A stretch of 17,420 bases of DNA from GWC2-45-19 sp964358085 (GTDB lineage: Bacteria > Patescibacteriota > Microgenomatia > CAZETR01 > Amesbacteraceae): assembly GCA_964358085.1 (NCBI GenBank), contig CAYHNU010000008.1:1-17420 (forward strand), read 5' to 3'. This document shows, piece after piece, positions 6,560 to 13,211 of this stretch (position 1 is the stretch's first letter; the number at the start of each line of letters is the position of its first letter). Below the pieces are notes generated by a model. That model had not been told where the DNA came from, ran no database searches, and worked only from the letters and a program-made list of their open reading frames with translations. A program made the position numbers and the translations under genes.

Positions 6560-7117
6560 TTATTTTCCTTGCCCCCCAGCTGCGGAACCGGTCGCTCCGG
6601 CCTTGGCCGCTTTGCCGGCCTTCCGTCTGATAACCTCGCCCTCGTATTTTAGCCCCTTGGCTTTATAAGGGTCAGCCGGCCGCCAGGACCTAATTTTACT
6701 AGCTACTTCTCCTACTTTCACCTTGTCTATTCCTAAGACCTTAATTTTGTTTTCCACCACTTCAAAGCTCATCCCCTCCGGAGCTTTGACCACTACTGGA
6801 TGCGAAAATCCTAAAGATAAATTTAACTCTACCCCGTTGGTGCTGGCCCGGTACCCTGTTCCAGACAACTCCAAAGTTTTGCTCCACCCTTCACTTACCC
6901 CTTTGACCATGTTCGCAATCAGAGATCTGGATAGTCCATGCAAATTTGATTGTTTTGCGGTCACCACAATTTTCCCCTCTTCATTTTTTGCCTCTACTCC
7001 ACCAGGCATTATCCATTCCAGCGACCCCTTGGGCCCAGTTACCCCCACTTTACTGCCGTTTATGGCCACAGTTACTGTTCCTGGGATGGGAATCGGTAAT
7101 TTACCTATTCTGGACAT
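6560..7117 (-). CDS. rplF: 50S ribosomal protein L6
   Basis: L6 binds near the factor-binding site beside the L7/L12 stalk base. The start is chosen at MSRIGKLPIPIPGTV (ATG 7117), the conserved L6 N-terminus; an upstream ATG at 7156 lies within rpsH. The 185-aa product has the two repeated domains and the signature segment SWRPADPYKAKGLKYEGEVI. It ends with an Ala/Gly-rich extension of about 16 residues after RRKAGKA. It follows the rpsH stop by 4 nt and precedes rplR by 1 nt. Confidence 0.96.
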   Translation of the reverse strand: MSRIGKLPIPIPGTVTVAINGSKVGVTGPKGSLEWIMPGGVEAKNEEGKIVVTAKQSNLHGLSRSLIANMVKGVSEGWSKTLELSGTGYRASTNGVELNLSLGFSHPVVVKAPEGMSFEVVENKIKVLGIDKVKVGEVASKIRSWRPADPYKAKGLKYEGEVIRRKAGKAAKAGATGSAAGGQGK

Positions 7118-7121
7118 ATTT

Positions 7122-7502
7122 TTACCAGGCTTGGGCGATAATTTCGCCCCCCACATGTAACTTTTTAGCCTGCTTGTCCGCCATAACCCCCTGGGGTGTA
7201 GACAGAATGTTAATCCCCAATCCTCCCAGGACCCGCGGCAATTTTTTCACTCCGGAATAAATCCGCACTCCCGGCTTGCTTACCCGACGAATATCTGTGA
7301 GCGCTGGAGTTTTCCCGTCGTATCGTAAGCTCACCACCAACTCTTCTTTTTGCTTTTCGCATTTCTCCACTAGTTTTTGTCCCACAAGCACCCGCACCAC
7401 GTCTTCTTTTACCCGGCTCCACGGCAGACGCACGTTAGTCTTGCCCGCCCGATAACCATTCTTAATTCGGGAAATCAAATCTGATAGAGGATCGTTTACC
7501 AT
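7122..7502 (-). CDS. rpsH: 30S ribosomal protein S8
   Basis: S8 is a primary 16S rRNA-binding protein (helix 21) and in E. coli represses the spc operon. The 126-aa product begins MVNDPLSDLISRIKNGYRAG and has the C-terminal RNA-binding segment with ILSTPQGVMADKQAKK and GGEIIAQAW. It overlaps rpsN by 7 nt. I saw no obvious S8-repressor-like RNA structure near rplE, though I could not fold the transcript. Confidence 0.97.
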   Translation of the reverse strand: MVNDPLSDLISRIKNGYRAGKTNVRLPWSRVKEDVVRVLVGQKLVEKCEKQKEELVVSLRYDGKTPALTDIRRVSKPGVRIYSGVKKLPRVLGGLGINILSTPQGVMADKQAKKLHVGGEIIAQAW

Positions 7503-7684
7503 GATGCTTTCTTTACCCCCGGCAATTCTCCGCGGTGTACCAGCTCTCTAAAACACAGCCGGCACAGGCCAAACATCCGCATGTAACCCCGCGGCCGGCC
7601 ACACCGGTGGCACCGATTACGATATTGTGTCGGGTACTTTAAATAACCTTTTTCTTGTTTGACAACTTTAGATGTTTTAGCCAC
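7496..7684 (-). CDS. rpsN: 30S ribosomal protein S14, zinc-binding (type Z)
   Basis: A 62-aa protein with CHRCGRPRGYMRMFGLCRLC, the C-x2-C ... C-x2-C zinc module that marks the short S14 form, and the usual ending LPGVKKASW. It sits in the 30S head near the decoding site. The start is GTG at 7684, 2 nt after the rplE stop, with AAAGGA in the end of rplE as ribosome binding site. Overlaps rpsH by 7 nt. Confidence 0.97.
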   Translation of the reverse strand: MAKTSKVVKQEKGYLKYPTQYRNRCHRCGRPRGYMRMFGLCRLCFRELVHRGELPGVKKASW

Positions 7685-7686
7685 GG

Positions 7687-8154
7687 TTATCCTTTCTTAA
7701 AGGGCATACCTAACGACTCTAATAACTTTTTAGCGAGCTCAGGAGTGCCGGCATTGTTCACCAGGGTAATCTCCAAGCCTCTGATTTTATCAATTTTTGC
7801 ATAGTCTATTTCCGGAAAAACTATCTGTTCAGTCAACCCCAATGTATAGTTGCCTTTTTTATCAAACGACGTGGTCGGCACACCGTGGAAATCCCGCACC
7901 CTGGGGAGCACGATGGTTATCAGTTTGGTTACAAAATCCTGCATTCTCCTGCCTCGCAGAGTTACCGTCAGCCCCACCGGGTCGCCGGCTCTCACCTTAA
8001 AATTGGCAATAGACGTCTTAACCCGGGTAACCTTGGGTTTTTGTCCGGCAATAGCTGCCAGCTGTTCGGAAGCTTTGGCCAGCACTCCCTTGTCCGTCAC
8101 GGCCTCTTTAAGTCCAATGTTCAGGACAACCTTAGTGATTTTAGGTTCCCACAT
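7687..8154 (-). CDS. rplE: 50S ribosomal protein L5, N-terminally short
   Basis: L5 binds 5S rRNA and bridges to the small subunit. The 155-aa product has the family blocks PKITKVVLNIG, RVKTSIANFKVRAGDPVG, PRVRDFHGVP and QIVFPEIDYAKIDKIRGLEI. Compared with the usual length of about 179 aa, the first 20-25 residues (the N-terminal helices before the first strand) are missing. An in-frame TAA four codons upstream of ATG 8154 excludes a longer start. Lies 2 nt after the rplX stop. Confidence 0.96.
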   Translation of the reverse strand: MWEPKITKVVLNIGLKEAVTDKGVLAKASEQLAAIAGQKPKVTRVKTSIANFKVRAGDPVGLTVTLRGRRMQDFVTKLITIVLPRVRDFHGVPTTSFDKKGNYTLGLTEQIVFPEIDYAKIDKIRGLEITLVNNAGTPELAKKLLESLGMPFKKG

Positions 8155-8156
8155 AT

Positions 8157-8498
8157 CTATTTTTTGAGTTTAGCTTTTAACTTTGGTTTTTCATCAATTT
8201 CCATATCACACTTGCGGCAAATTCTTGTTTTTTTGTCGCCGACTATCCGGTACCCTATCCGGGTCGGCTGTTTGCATTTTGGACAGACCACAGCTACGCT
8301 ACCAACCGGTAATGGCCGGCTCAAGGTCAAGATTTCGCCCGGCTGTTTTTCTCCCTGGGCCTTACGGTGTTTCTTATATTGATTCACCCCAGGAACCAGC
8401 ACTCGCGATTTATCTGCCCACACCCTTTCCACCACACCCTCCCGGCCCCGGTCTTTTCCGGCAGTGACGAGAACTTTGTCGCCTTTGCGTAATTTCAT
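8157..8498 (-). CDS. rplX: 50S ribosomal protein L24 with a four-Cys C-terminal module
   Basis: L24 is an assembly-initiating protein near the tunnel exit. The 113-aa product has the KOW motif (MKLRKGDKVLVTAGKDRGRE) and the usual YKKHRKAQ segment. The C-terminal half has VVCPKCKQPTRIGYR and then TRICRKCDMEID, two CxxC pairs placed to hold a zinc ion. E. coli L24 has no such pairs. Overlaps rplN by 4 nt (ATGA). Confidence 0.96.
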   Translation of the reverse strand: MKLRKGDKVLVTAGKDRGREGVVERVWADKSRVLVPGVNQYKKHRKAQGEKQPGEILTLSRPLPVGSVAVVCPKCKQPTRIGYRIVGDKKTRICRKCDMEIDEKPKLKAKLKK

Positions 8499-8866
8499 AT
8501 TACCTCCGCCGCCAGCGACGCGATTTTATTAAAACCTGCATCTTTTACTTCCCTGGCCACCGGTCCAAAGATCCGGCTCCCTCTTGGCTCGCCCGTTTTG
8601 AGGTCTATAACCACCCCGGCATTGTCGTCAAAACGGATATAACTGCCGTCCTTACGTCGCCGTTCCTTACGGATTCGCACAATAACCACTTTGACTATCT
8701 CTGAATCTTTGACTATGCCGTTAGAGTCCGCTCCGTCCACCACCGCCGTCGCCACGTCTCCTAAAGATCCCCATTTGCGTTTCGAGCCTCCCATAATCTG
8801 GATGACCTTCAGCTTTTTAGCGCCGCTATTGTCCGCAGATTGTAATACTGTACGTAGCTGTATCAT
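8495..8866 (-). CDS. rplN: 50S ribosomal protein L14
   Basis: L14 forms part of an intersubunit bridge and the docking site for the silencing factor RsfS. The 123-aa product is of standard length, with MIQLRTVLQSADNSGAKKL, IVRIRKERRRKDGSYIRFDD and the ending GSRIFGPVAREV. Overlaps of 4 nt (ATGA) on both sides couple it to rpsQ and rplX. Confidence 0.98.
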   Translation of the reverse strand: MIQLRTVLQSADNSGAKKLKVIQIMGGSKRKWGSLGDVATAVVDGADSNGIVKDSEIVKVVIVRIRKERRRKDGSYIRFDDNAGVVIDLKTGEPRGSRIFGPVAREVKDAGFNKIASLAAEVI

Positions 8867-9096
8867 ATTTTTTCTATAATTTCTATTACCTTCCAGGATT
8901 TAGTTCTGGATAGGGGTTTAACTTCAGCAATTTTTACAGAGTCTCCCGTCTTGGCTCCAAGTTCGTTATGGGCGTGAAATTTTCGCGTCCTCTTTATTCG
9001 CTTGTGGTATTTGGGGTGAACAACCAACCGCCCTACGTCCACCACCACGGTTTTGGCCATTTTATCGGACACGATTTTACCTGTGACTATTCGCAT
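8863..9096 (-). CDS. rpsQ: 30S ribosomal protein S17
   Basis: S17 is a primary binder of the 16S 5' domain. The 77-aa OB-fold product has VTGKIVSDKMAKTVVVDV, HPKYHKRIKRTRKFHAH and VKIAEVKPLSRTKSWKVIEI. Its ATG lies 20 nt inside the end of rpmC, one of the deepest overlaps in the operon. It ends in a 4-nt overlap with rplN. Confidence 0.97.
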   Translation of the reverse strand: MRIVTGKIVSDKMAKTVVVDVGRLVVHPKYHKRIKRTRKFHAHNELGAKTGDSVKIAEVKPLSRTKSWKVIEIIEKI

Positions 9097-9244
9097 ATGT
9101 TTTGACGATAGCTAACTGCTTAAGCAATTTGTGGGTTGGTTTTTTCTCGACCCTGGCCCGGGCGATGACGGTCACCAACTCTCTGGCCTTAACCGCCAGT
9201 TCTTCCGGGGTCATAATTTTAACTTGGGATTTAAATCTAATCAT
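9077..9244 (-). CDS. rpmC: 50S ribosomal protein L29
   Basis: A 55-codon gene between rplP and rpsQ, the standard position for L29. The product reads MIRFKSQVKIMTPEELAVKA then a helical middle and ends KLLKQLAIVKTYANSHR. The two-helix pattern and the final block correspond to the L29 segment that ends in IARIKTVLRE-like sequence, but conservation is weak. The ATG at 9244 overlaps rplP by 8 nt; M11 is an alternative start. The end overlaps rpsQ by 20 nt. L29 lies at the tunnel exit beside L23. Confidence 0.87.
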   Translation of the reverse strand: MIRFKSQVKIMTPEELAVKARELVTVIARARVEKKPTHKLLKQLAIVKTYANSHR

Positions 9245-9647
9245 TTTTGGAAATTATCCTGAATTTAAACGGCAACTTAGCTATTGCCCTATGAAACGCT
9301 GTTCGGGCTACTTCTTCACTCACTCCGGCTATTTCAAAAATAATCCTGCCCGGAGTGATTACCGCCACATAATCAAAGATATCTCCCTTGCCCGACCCCA
9401 TTCTTGTCCCCAGAGCTTTCTTAGTAATTGGCTTGTCCGGAAAAACTCGAATCCACACCTTGCCGCCTCTTTGGGAATAATGAGTAATGGCCTTCCTGGC
9501 GGCTTCAATCTGTTTTGCAGACAACCACCCCCTGCTTATGGCTTTCAAGCCGAATTCTCCGAAATTTAGGGCGTTGCCCCGGCTAGCCGTTCCTCCCATG
9601 TGGCCCCGGAATTGTTTTCGGTATTTTTGTTTTTTAGGTTGTAGCAT
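9237..9647 (-). CDS. rplP: 50S ribosomal protein L16
   Basis: L16 organises the A-site region of the 50S subunit. The 136-aa product begins MLQPKKQKYRKQFRGHMGG and has the conserved WIRVFPDKPITKKALGTRMG and PGRIIFEIAGV blocks. Overlaps rpsC by 14 nt and rpmC by 8 nt. Length is normal. Confidence 0.98.
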   Translation of the reverse strand: MLQPKKQKYRKQFRGHMGGTASRGNALNFGEFGLKAISRGWLSAKQIEAARKAITHYSQRGGKVWIRVFPDKPITKKALGTRMGSGKGDIFDYVAVITPGRIIFEIAGVSEEVARTAFHRAIAKLPFKFRIISKND

Positions 9648-10293
9648 AGTTCATTTCTCCTCGGTTGACCCACACTTTGACGCCCACATATCCGGAGCGG
9701 GTGAGTGCTGGCACTTGCGCGTAATCAATATCCGCTCTCAAGGTTTGCAAAGGCACAGATCCTTCGTGATATAGCTCCCGTCGGGATATTTCCGCCCCAT
9801 TGATTCTGCCGGCGATTAATATTTTTATCCCCTTCGCCCCGGCTTGCATAGTTCTCTCCATCGACTTCTTGGCCACCCGGCGGGCTGGTAACCTGCGCTC
9901 GATTTGCTCGGCAATTTTAGACGCTACCAGGTGCGCATTCAAGTCTGGGATTTTTACCTCCTCAATTTGGGGCTGATCTACTTTCAGATCTTGGCGGCCC
10001 AAATTTTTAGCGATAAATTTTTTCAGTTCGTCGATTCCCGCCCCGCCTCGTCCGATCACTACTCCAGGTCGGGTGACGTAGATGGTTACTTTTAGGCTCT
10101 TTAAGCTCCTTTCAATATTTACTCTGGTCACTCCCGCCACTCTGAGTTTTTCCATCAGCGTCTGTCTTAGTTTTACGTCTGTTGCCAGGTATTCCCGGTA
10201 TTTCCTGGGGTTAGTGGTAAACCACCTGGATTTCCAAGTCGCAGTTGGTGACAATGGCAATCGATATCCCACCGGATTGACTTTATTTCCCAT
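9634..10293 (-). CDS. rpsC: 30S ribosomal protein S3
   Basis: S3 forms the mRNA entry site with S4 and S5 and has helicase-associated basic residues. The 219-aa product begins MGNKVNPVGYRL. A KH domain follows with the GxxG loop in PGVVIGRGGAGID, then a C-terminal domain with GAKGIKILIAGRINGAEISR. I chose ATG 10293 because it matches the family and has GGAGG 6 nt upstream. The longer open frame to 10407 lies entirely inside rplV and is spurious. Overlaps rplV by 11 nt and rplP by 14 nt. Confidence 0.97.
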   Translation of the reverse strand: MGNKVNPVGYRLPLSPTATWKSRWFTTNPRKYREYLATDVKLRQTLMEKLRVAGVTRVNIERSLKSLKVTIYVTRPGVVIGRGGAGIDELKKFIAKNLGRQDLKVDQPQIEEVKIPDLNAHLVASKIAEQIERRLPARRVAKKSMERTMQAGAKGIKILIAGRINGAEISRRELYHEGSVPLQTLRADIDYAQVPALTRSGYVGVKVWVNRGEMNYATT

Positions 10294-10636
10294 ATGTTTC
10301 CTCCACCAATTCCAAACTAATATGTGCATATTTGCGTCGTTTAACCCCTCTGTCGAACCTGGCCCCATGAGACCGGTCCATTCGCTTTGGTCCTCGCGGG
10401 CCGTCATTAATTGACAGTGACTTAATCCTCAGGTTTTCCGGAGACAGTTTGAAGTTATTTTTGGCATTACCCATCGCTTGCTCGAAAACAGACAGCAATA
10501 CCCCCGATGCTCTTTTAGGGAGTATTTTCAGTTGATCAATCGCCGCCTTTGGAGACAGGCTCCGAACCGCGTTCGCCACCAACCGCAATTTGCGTGGGCT
10601 GGACATTATAAAACTGGCTTTAGCCTTAATAATCAT
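10283..10636 (-). CDS. rplV: 50S ribosomal protein L22
   Basis: L22 spans the 50S subunit and its beta hairpin lines the peptide tunnel constriction with L4. The 117-aa product has ASFIMSSPRKLRLVANAVRS and the hairpin region PKRMDRSHGARFDRGVKRRK, then a short end HISLELVEE. Its start shares one base with the rpsS stop (TGATG). Its end carries the ribosome binding site for rpsC. Confidence 0.97.
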   Translation of the reverse strand: MIIKAKASFIMSSPRKLRLVANAVRSLSPKAAIDQLKILPKRASGVLLSVFEQAMGNAKNNFKLSPENLRIKSLSINDGPRGPKRMDRSHGARFDRGVKRRKYAHISLELVEETYGK

Positions 10637-10890
10637 CAGGTTTTTTCCATGGTTCTCTTAACTATCGCTCCATGGCCACGAAATGTCCGGGTGGGAGCAA
10701 ATTCTCCCAAACGGTGCCCTACCATCGACTCGTTGATAAATACATCCACGAATTTGTGGCCGTTATGGACCTGAAAAGTCGTCCCCACAAACTCTGGAGG
10801 TATCTGGCTATTTCTAGCCCATGTCTTAATGGGATTAATTTTTTTGCCCACTTTGGCCATTAATTTTTGATCTATGTATGGTGTTCTCAT
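10636..10890 (-). CDS. rpsS: 30S ribosomal protein S19
   Basis: S19 sits in the 30S head with S13. The 84-aa product has KTWARNSQIPPEFVGTTFQV, HNGHKFVDVFI and MVGHRLGEFAPTRTFRGH, all diagnostic. The N-terminus is slightly shorter than in E. coli (no MPRSLKKGPF block). The start overlaps rplB by 4 nt (ATGA). Confidence 0.97.
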   Translation of the reverse strand: MRTPYIDQKLMAKVGKKINPIKTWARNSQIPPEFVGTTFQVHNGHKFVDVFINESMVGHRLGEFAPTRTFRGHGAIVKRTMEKT

Positions 10891-11627
10891 TTGCGTCGTT
10901 GCACAATCATTTTGTGCGAATATTTAGACTTGTTTCTGGTTCTGTTTCCCCGGGCGGACTTACCCCATGGAGTCTTAGGGTGCATTCCTTCGCCAGACCG
11001 TCCCTCTCCGCCGCCGTGCGGATGAGACCTGGGATTTTGGGCCGTTCCCCGGACAGTCGGCCTGATTCCCATGTGTCTCTTTCTTCCCGCCTTACCCAAG
11101 TTTACGTTTTTCCAATCCGAGCGACCGACCTGTCCGATAGTTGCGTACGCGCCGGCCCCGATGCGCCGGATTTCACCCGATGGCAATTTTACCAGAACAA
11201 TCTCTCCCTCGAAACCTCGAATCACTGCCGCTCCTCCAGCTCCGCGGACCAATTTTGCTCCCCGGCCAGCCGTCAGTTCCAAACAGCAAATCAAAGTTCC
11301 CGCCGGAATTGCCTTTAGTGGCAAAGCGTTACCCACAGTCAATGGCGCCATTTCTCCACTCATTACCCGCTGTCCTACGGCCATTCCTTCCGGTGCCAGA
11401 ATGTACCGTCTTTCCCCATCTGCATATTGAATCAAGGCCAGATCGGCCGTTCGGTTTGGGTCATACTCGAGATTTACCACCCGAGCCGGGATATCTCGCT
11501 TGTCTCGTTTCCAGTCAATTTCCCGATAACGCCTTTTTTCGCGAGCCCCCTGATGCCGGGTGGTTACCACCCCTGTGGCATTTCGGCCCGATTTTTTAGG
11601 TAAGGTCCAAGTCAGTCTTTTTTCCAT
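10887..11627 (-). CDS. rplB: 50S ribosomal protein L2, without N-terminal extension
   Basis: L2 is needed for subunit association and peptidyl-transferase assembly. The 246-aa product contains RHQGAREKRRYREIDWKRDK, ALIQYADGERRYILAPEGM, GIRPTVRGTAQNPRSHPHGG and the ending TRNKSKYSHKMIVQRRK. The essential His in HPHGGGEG is present. The usual length is about 275 aa; the first 27-30 residues are missing and the protein starts MEKRLTWTLPKKSGRN. The ATG lies 16 nt inside rplW, and no longer start was evident. Confidence 0.97.
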   Translation of the reverse strand: MEKRLTWTLPKKSGRNATGVVTTRHQGAREKRRYREIDWKRDKRDIPARVVNLEYDPNRTADLALIQYADGERRYILAPEGMAVGQRVMSGEMAPLTVGNALPLKAIPAGTLICCLELTAGRGAKLVRGAGGAAVIRGFEGEIVLVKLPSGEIRRIGAGAYATIGQVGRSDWKNVNLGKAGRKRHMGIRPTVRGTAQNPRSHPHGGGEGRSGEGMHPKTPWGKSARGNRTRNKSKYSHKMIVQRRK

Positions 11628-11839
11628 AAGTCAATGCTTTGCTTAGGGTCGATTTGCACAATCGCCTTTTTTACGTCATCTAACCGCAAAGTGTGCACTT
11701 TTAACACCTTTACTCCAAATATCTCCTCCACTGCCCTTTTTATTCTCGGCTTGGTCGCCGCCAGAGTTACCGCAAAAGTATATCTTTTGTTTTGGGCTTC
11801 CTTCATAGATTTTTCAGTGACGACAGCTTTAAGCAGCAT
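11612..11839 (-). CDS. rplW: 50S ribosomal protein L23, loop-deleted short form
   Basis: L23 lies at the tunnel exit and is the docking site for trigger factor and SRP. The 75-aa product has VTEKSMKEAQNKRYTFAV, KRAVEEIFGVKVLKVHTL and KKAIVQIDPKQSIDLW. The usual length is about 93-100 aa. The difference lies mainly in the extended hairpin loop that reaches into the tunnel: HTLRLDDVKKAIV replaces a loop about 13 residues longer in E. coli (GKVKRHGQRIGRRSDW). Overlaps rplD by 11 nt and rplB by 16 nt. Confidence 0.95.
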   Translation of the reverse strand: MLLKAVVTEKSMKEAQNKRYTFAVTLAATKPRIKRAVEEIFGVKVLKVHTLRLDDVKKAIVQIDPKQSIDLWKKD

Positions 11840-12443
11840 ATGTTTTTTTAATTTCAGCTAACGTTTCCTTAGTTAATATCAACCGTTTATTAGCCAGCAC
11901 TGTGTAGGCAGATAAGCTGCTCACGCCGATTAACTGAGCGGCATTTAAATTCCGTGTCGCTTGTTTAAATTTATCTTGGCCGCTGGCTGTAACCACCAGG
12001 CTTCGTCCATCCGCCAACCAACTGACCTGTTTAGTTTTTCCGCTGGCATTTTCTGCCCCCATAATCACCCAAACTTGCTTGGCTTCCGCTTTTGCTGACA
12101 GAGCTCCCAATAAAGCTAGTCGCCGCATTTTAGCAGGCAAGCTCATTTTGTAGTTTTGTTCCCCGCTTGGTCCATGAGCAATTCCTCCGCCCACAAATAT
12201 TGGGGCTGCGTAACTTCCGTGTCTGGCTCTTCCCGTACCTTTTTGTTTATACATTTTGGCCGTGGTCTTAGCTACTTCAGCCCTGGTTTTAGTTTTAGCA
12301 GGGGATTTTCTTTGATTAGACAGCCATACCCGGACAGCTTGGGCTAGAAGTTGAGGTTTAACCTTGACCTCAAAAACGTTTTTGGGTAGAGTCGTGGATT
12401 CCACTTTTTCCCCCTTCAGATTGTAAGTCATAGCAGAAATCAT
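11829..12443 (-). CDS. rplD: 50S ribosomal protein L4
   Basis: L4 lines the tunnel opposite L22 and in E. coli represses the S10 operon. The 204-aa product has the globular core and the long tunnel loop KMYKQKGTGRARHGSYAAPI with GGGIAHGP. The ATG at 12443 overlaps the rplC TGA (ATGA); an internal ATG four codons later (MTYNLKG) is an equally plausible start. Overlaps rplW by 11 nt. Confidence 0.96.
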   Translation of the reverse strand: MISAMTYNLKGEKVESTTLPKNVFEVKVKPQLLAQAVRVWLSNQRKSPAKTKTRAEVAKTTAKMYKQKGTGRARHGSYAAPIFVGGGIAHGPSGEQNYKMSLPAKMRRLALLGALSAKAEAKQVWVIMGAENASGKTKQVSWLADGRSLVVTASGQDKFKQATRNLNAAQLIGVSSLSAYTVLANKRLILTKETLAEIKKTYAA

Positions 12444-12970
12444 AGCTTTCTGATAGTTACCAGCGACCCTCGGTGTCCCGGTATCGCTCCAATAATTGCT
12501 ATTTCCTTCTCATTAATTTCCAAAATCTTAAGTCCTTTTGTAGTCACGGTTTCCCCTCCCATTCTCCCAGCCATCTTTTTTCCTCGATACACCCGTCCCG
12601 GAGTGGTTGTTTGTCCGATAGAACCAGGCGCTCTCTCTCGATCAGACTGGCCGTGAGTCCTGGGTCCGCCTGCAAATCCGTGCCTCTTTACCACCCCCGC
12701 AAAACCTTTACCCTTGGATACTCCTTGCACTGTAACGATGTCTCCGACTAAAAAGTCCGCTTCTTGACTGTTGCGGACTTCTTTTGTTTGGGATTTGTGG
12801 CCTGTGGTTTGAATCTTGAGTATCTTAGCTTCATATCCATGTTTTTCCTTGGTACGGGAGCCGACCTCGGCAGTTGGCAGTATAGACAGCACCGTCACTC
12901 CGGCCTGCCTCCCGTCAGAGGTATACCTCATGGTCATTTCCTTTTTTTTAGCAAAAATAGTATTCAACAT
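12440..12970 (-). CDS. rplC: 50S ribosomal protein L3
   Basis: L3 is an early assembly protein whose loop approaches the peptidyl-transferase centre. The core SKGKGFAGVVKRHGFAGGPR and APGSIGQTTTPGRVYRGKK is diagnostic. I chose ATG 12970 (MLNTIFAKKKEMTMRYTSDG) because it aligns with the universal L3 start (MxGLxGKKxGMTxxFxxDG). ATG 12931 has AAGGA 7 nt upstream but would cut away that conserved start. The open frame up to GTG 13021 reads through a terminator-like hairpin and is not L3-like. At 176 aa it is shorter than E. coli L3 (209). No Shine-Dalgarno is visible before 12970. Confidence 0.93.
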   Translation of the reverse strand: MLNTIFAKKKEMTMRYTSDGRQAGVTVLSILPTAEVGSRTKEKHGYEAKILKIQTTGHKSQTKEVRNSQEADFLVGDIVTVQGVSKGKGFAGVVKRHGFAGGPRTHGQSDRERAPGSIGQTTTPGRVYRGKKMAGRMGGETVTTKGLKILEINEKEIAIIGAIPGHRGSLVTIRKL

Positions 12971-12976
12971 ATGCAC

Positions 12977-13001
12977 AAAAAAAGCGCCGGAAGGCACTTT
13001 T
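12977..13001 (-). terminator. Intrinsic-terminator-like hairpin just before rplC (candidate attenuator)
   Basis: On the minus strand AAGTGCC (12999-12993), loop TTCC, GGCGCTT (12988-12982) form a 7-bp stem with one G-T pair. A run of seven T ends at 12977, and the rplC ATG is at 12970. The flanking A/T runs would also let it act on the plus strand. Its position downstream of a promoter and 7 nt before the start codon suits attenuation of the S10-spc genes. Function is inferred. Confidence 0.65.
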
Positions 13002-13065
13002 CCAAAGCTCGCCGTCCGCACTTACGTTAACCGCAGTATGCGTACTGTAGAATCACAGTGCGGGC

Positions 13066-13094
13066 AGTATACCAAATTTACATCTTAATCTCAA
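13066..13094 (-). promoter_or_regulatory. Sigma70-type promoter reading into rplC
   Basis: On the minus strand TTGAGA (13094-13089) and TATACT (13071-13066) are separated by exactly 17 nt, each matching consensus at 5 of 6 positions. The predicted start is near 13059, giving a leader of about 90 nt before the rplC ATG. The -35 box lies within the codons for DIEIK of the rpsJ fragment. The intact rpsJ end has the same -35 but no -10-like hexamer at the right distance. Confidence 0.6.
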
Positions 13095-13118
13095 TATCCA
13101 CCCCCGCAGGCAGTTCCA
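13074..13118 (-). pseudogene. Duplicated 3' end of rpsJ (last 14 codons including stop)
   Basis: Reads LELPAGVDIEIKM and a TAA stop on the minus strand, identical in protein to the end of the intact rpsJ, plus 4 nt beyond the stop. It matches 14092-14136 at 42 of 45 bases, with the first 28 exact. All differences in the coding codons are synonymous (Leu, Leu, Pro, Gly). Further upstream the frame reads LKIVKLLF, which faintly resembles the preceding S10 segment, so a longer but decayed copy up to about 13142 is possible. Confidence 0.85.
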
Positions 13119-13169
13119 AAAAAGTAATTTCACAATCTTAAGTAGTGCACTTCGCGCTAAAATTCAGGC

Positions 13170-13201
13170 TTGCTCCCGAGATTAGACTTTTGATGTATAA
13201 T
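13170..13201 (+). promoter_or_regulatory. Promoter of the 291-aa orphan gene, nearly leaderless
   Basis: A perfect TATAAT lies at 13196-13201, 10 nt before the ATG at 13212. The best -35 candidate is TTGCTC at 13170-13175, with a long 20-nt spacer. The predicted transcription start (about 13208) leaves only a few untranslated bases, and no Shine-Dalgarno is present, so translation would be essentially leaderless. It is divergent from the rplC promoter. Confidence 0.55.
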
Positions 13202-13211
13202 CGCCTCAAAT

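Noticed and set aside
10294..10407. Upstream extension of rpsC
   Set aside because: The extension lies within rplV and has no S3-like sequence; MGNKVNPVGYR with GGAGG upstream is the evident start.
1703..12442. Reassigned UGA codon as in Gracilibacteria or Absconditabacteria
   Set aside because: TGA ends rpsK, rplC, rplB, rplN, adk and secY at family-appropriate positions and no in-frame TGA is needed in conserved genes.
12931..12933. ATG at 12931 with an AAGGA upstream as the start of rplC
   Set aside because: It would remove MLNTIFAKKKEMT, which aligns with the universal L3 N-terminus; the AAGGA is explained by Lys/Glu codons.
13144..13151. Palindrome AGTGCACT in the spacer before the orphan gene
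   Set aside because: Eight bases of perfect dyad are expected by chance in a window this size, and no partner copy was seen.
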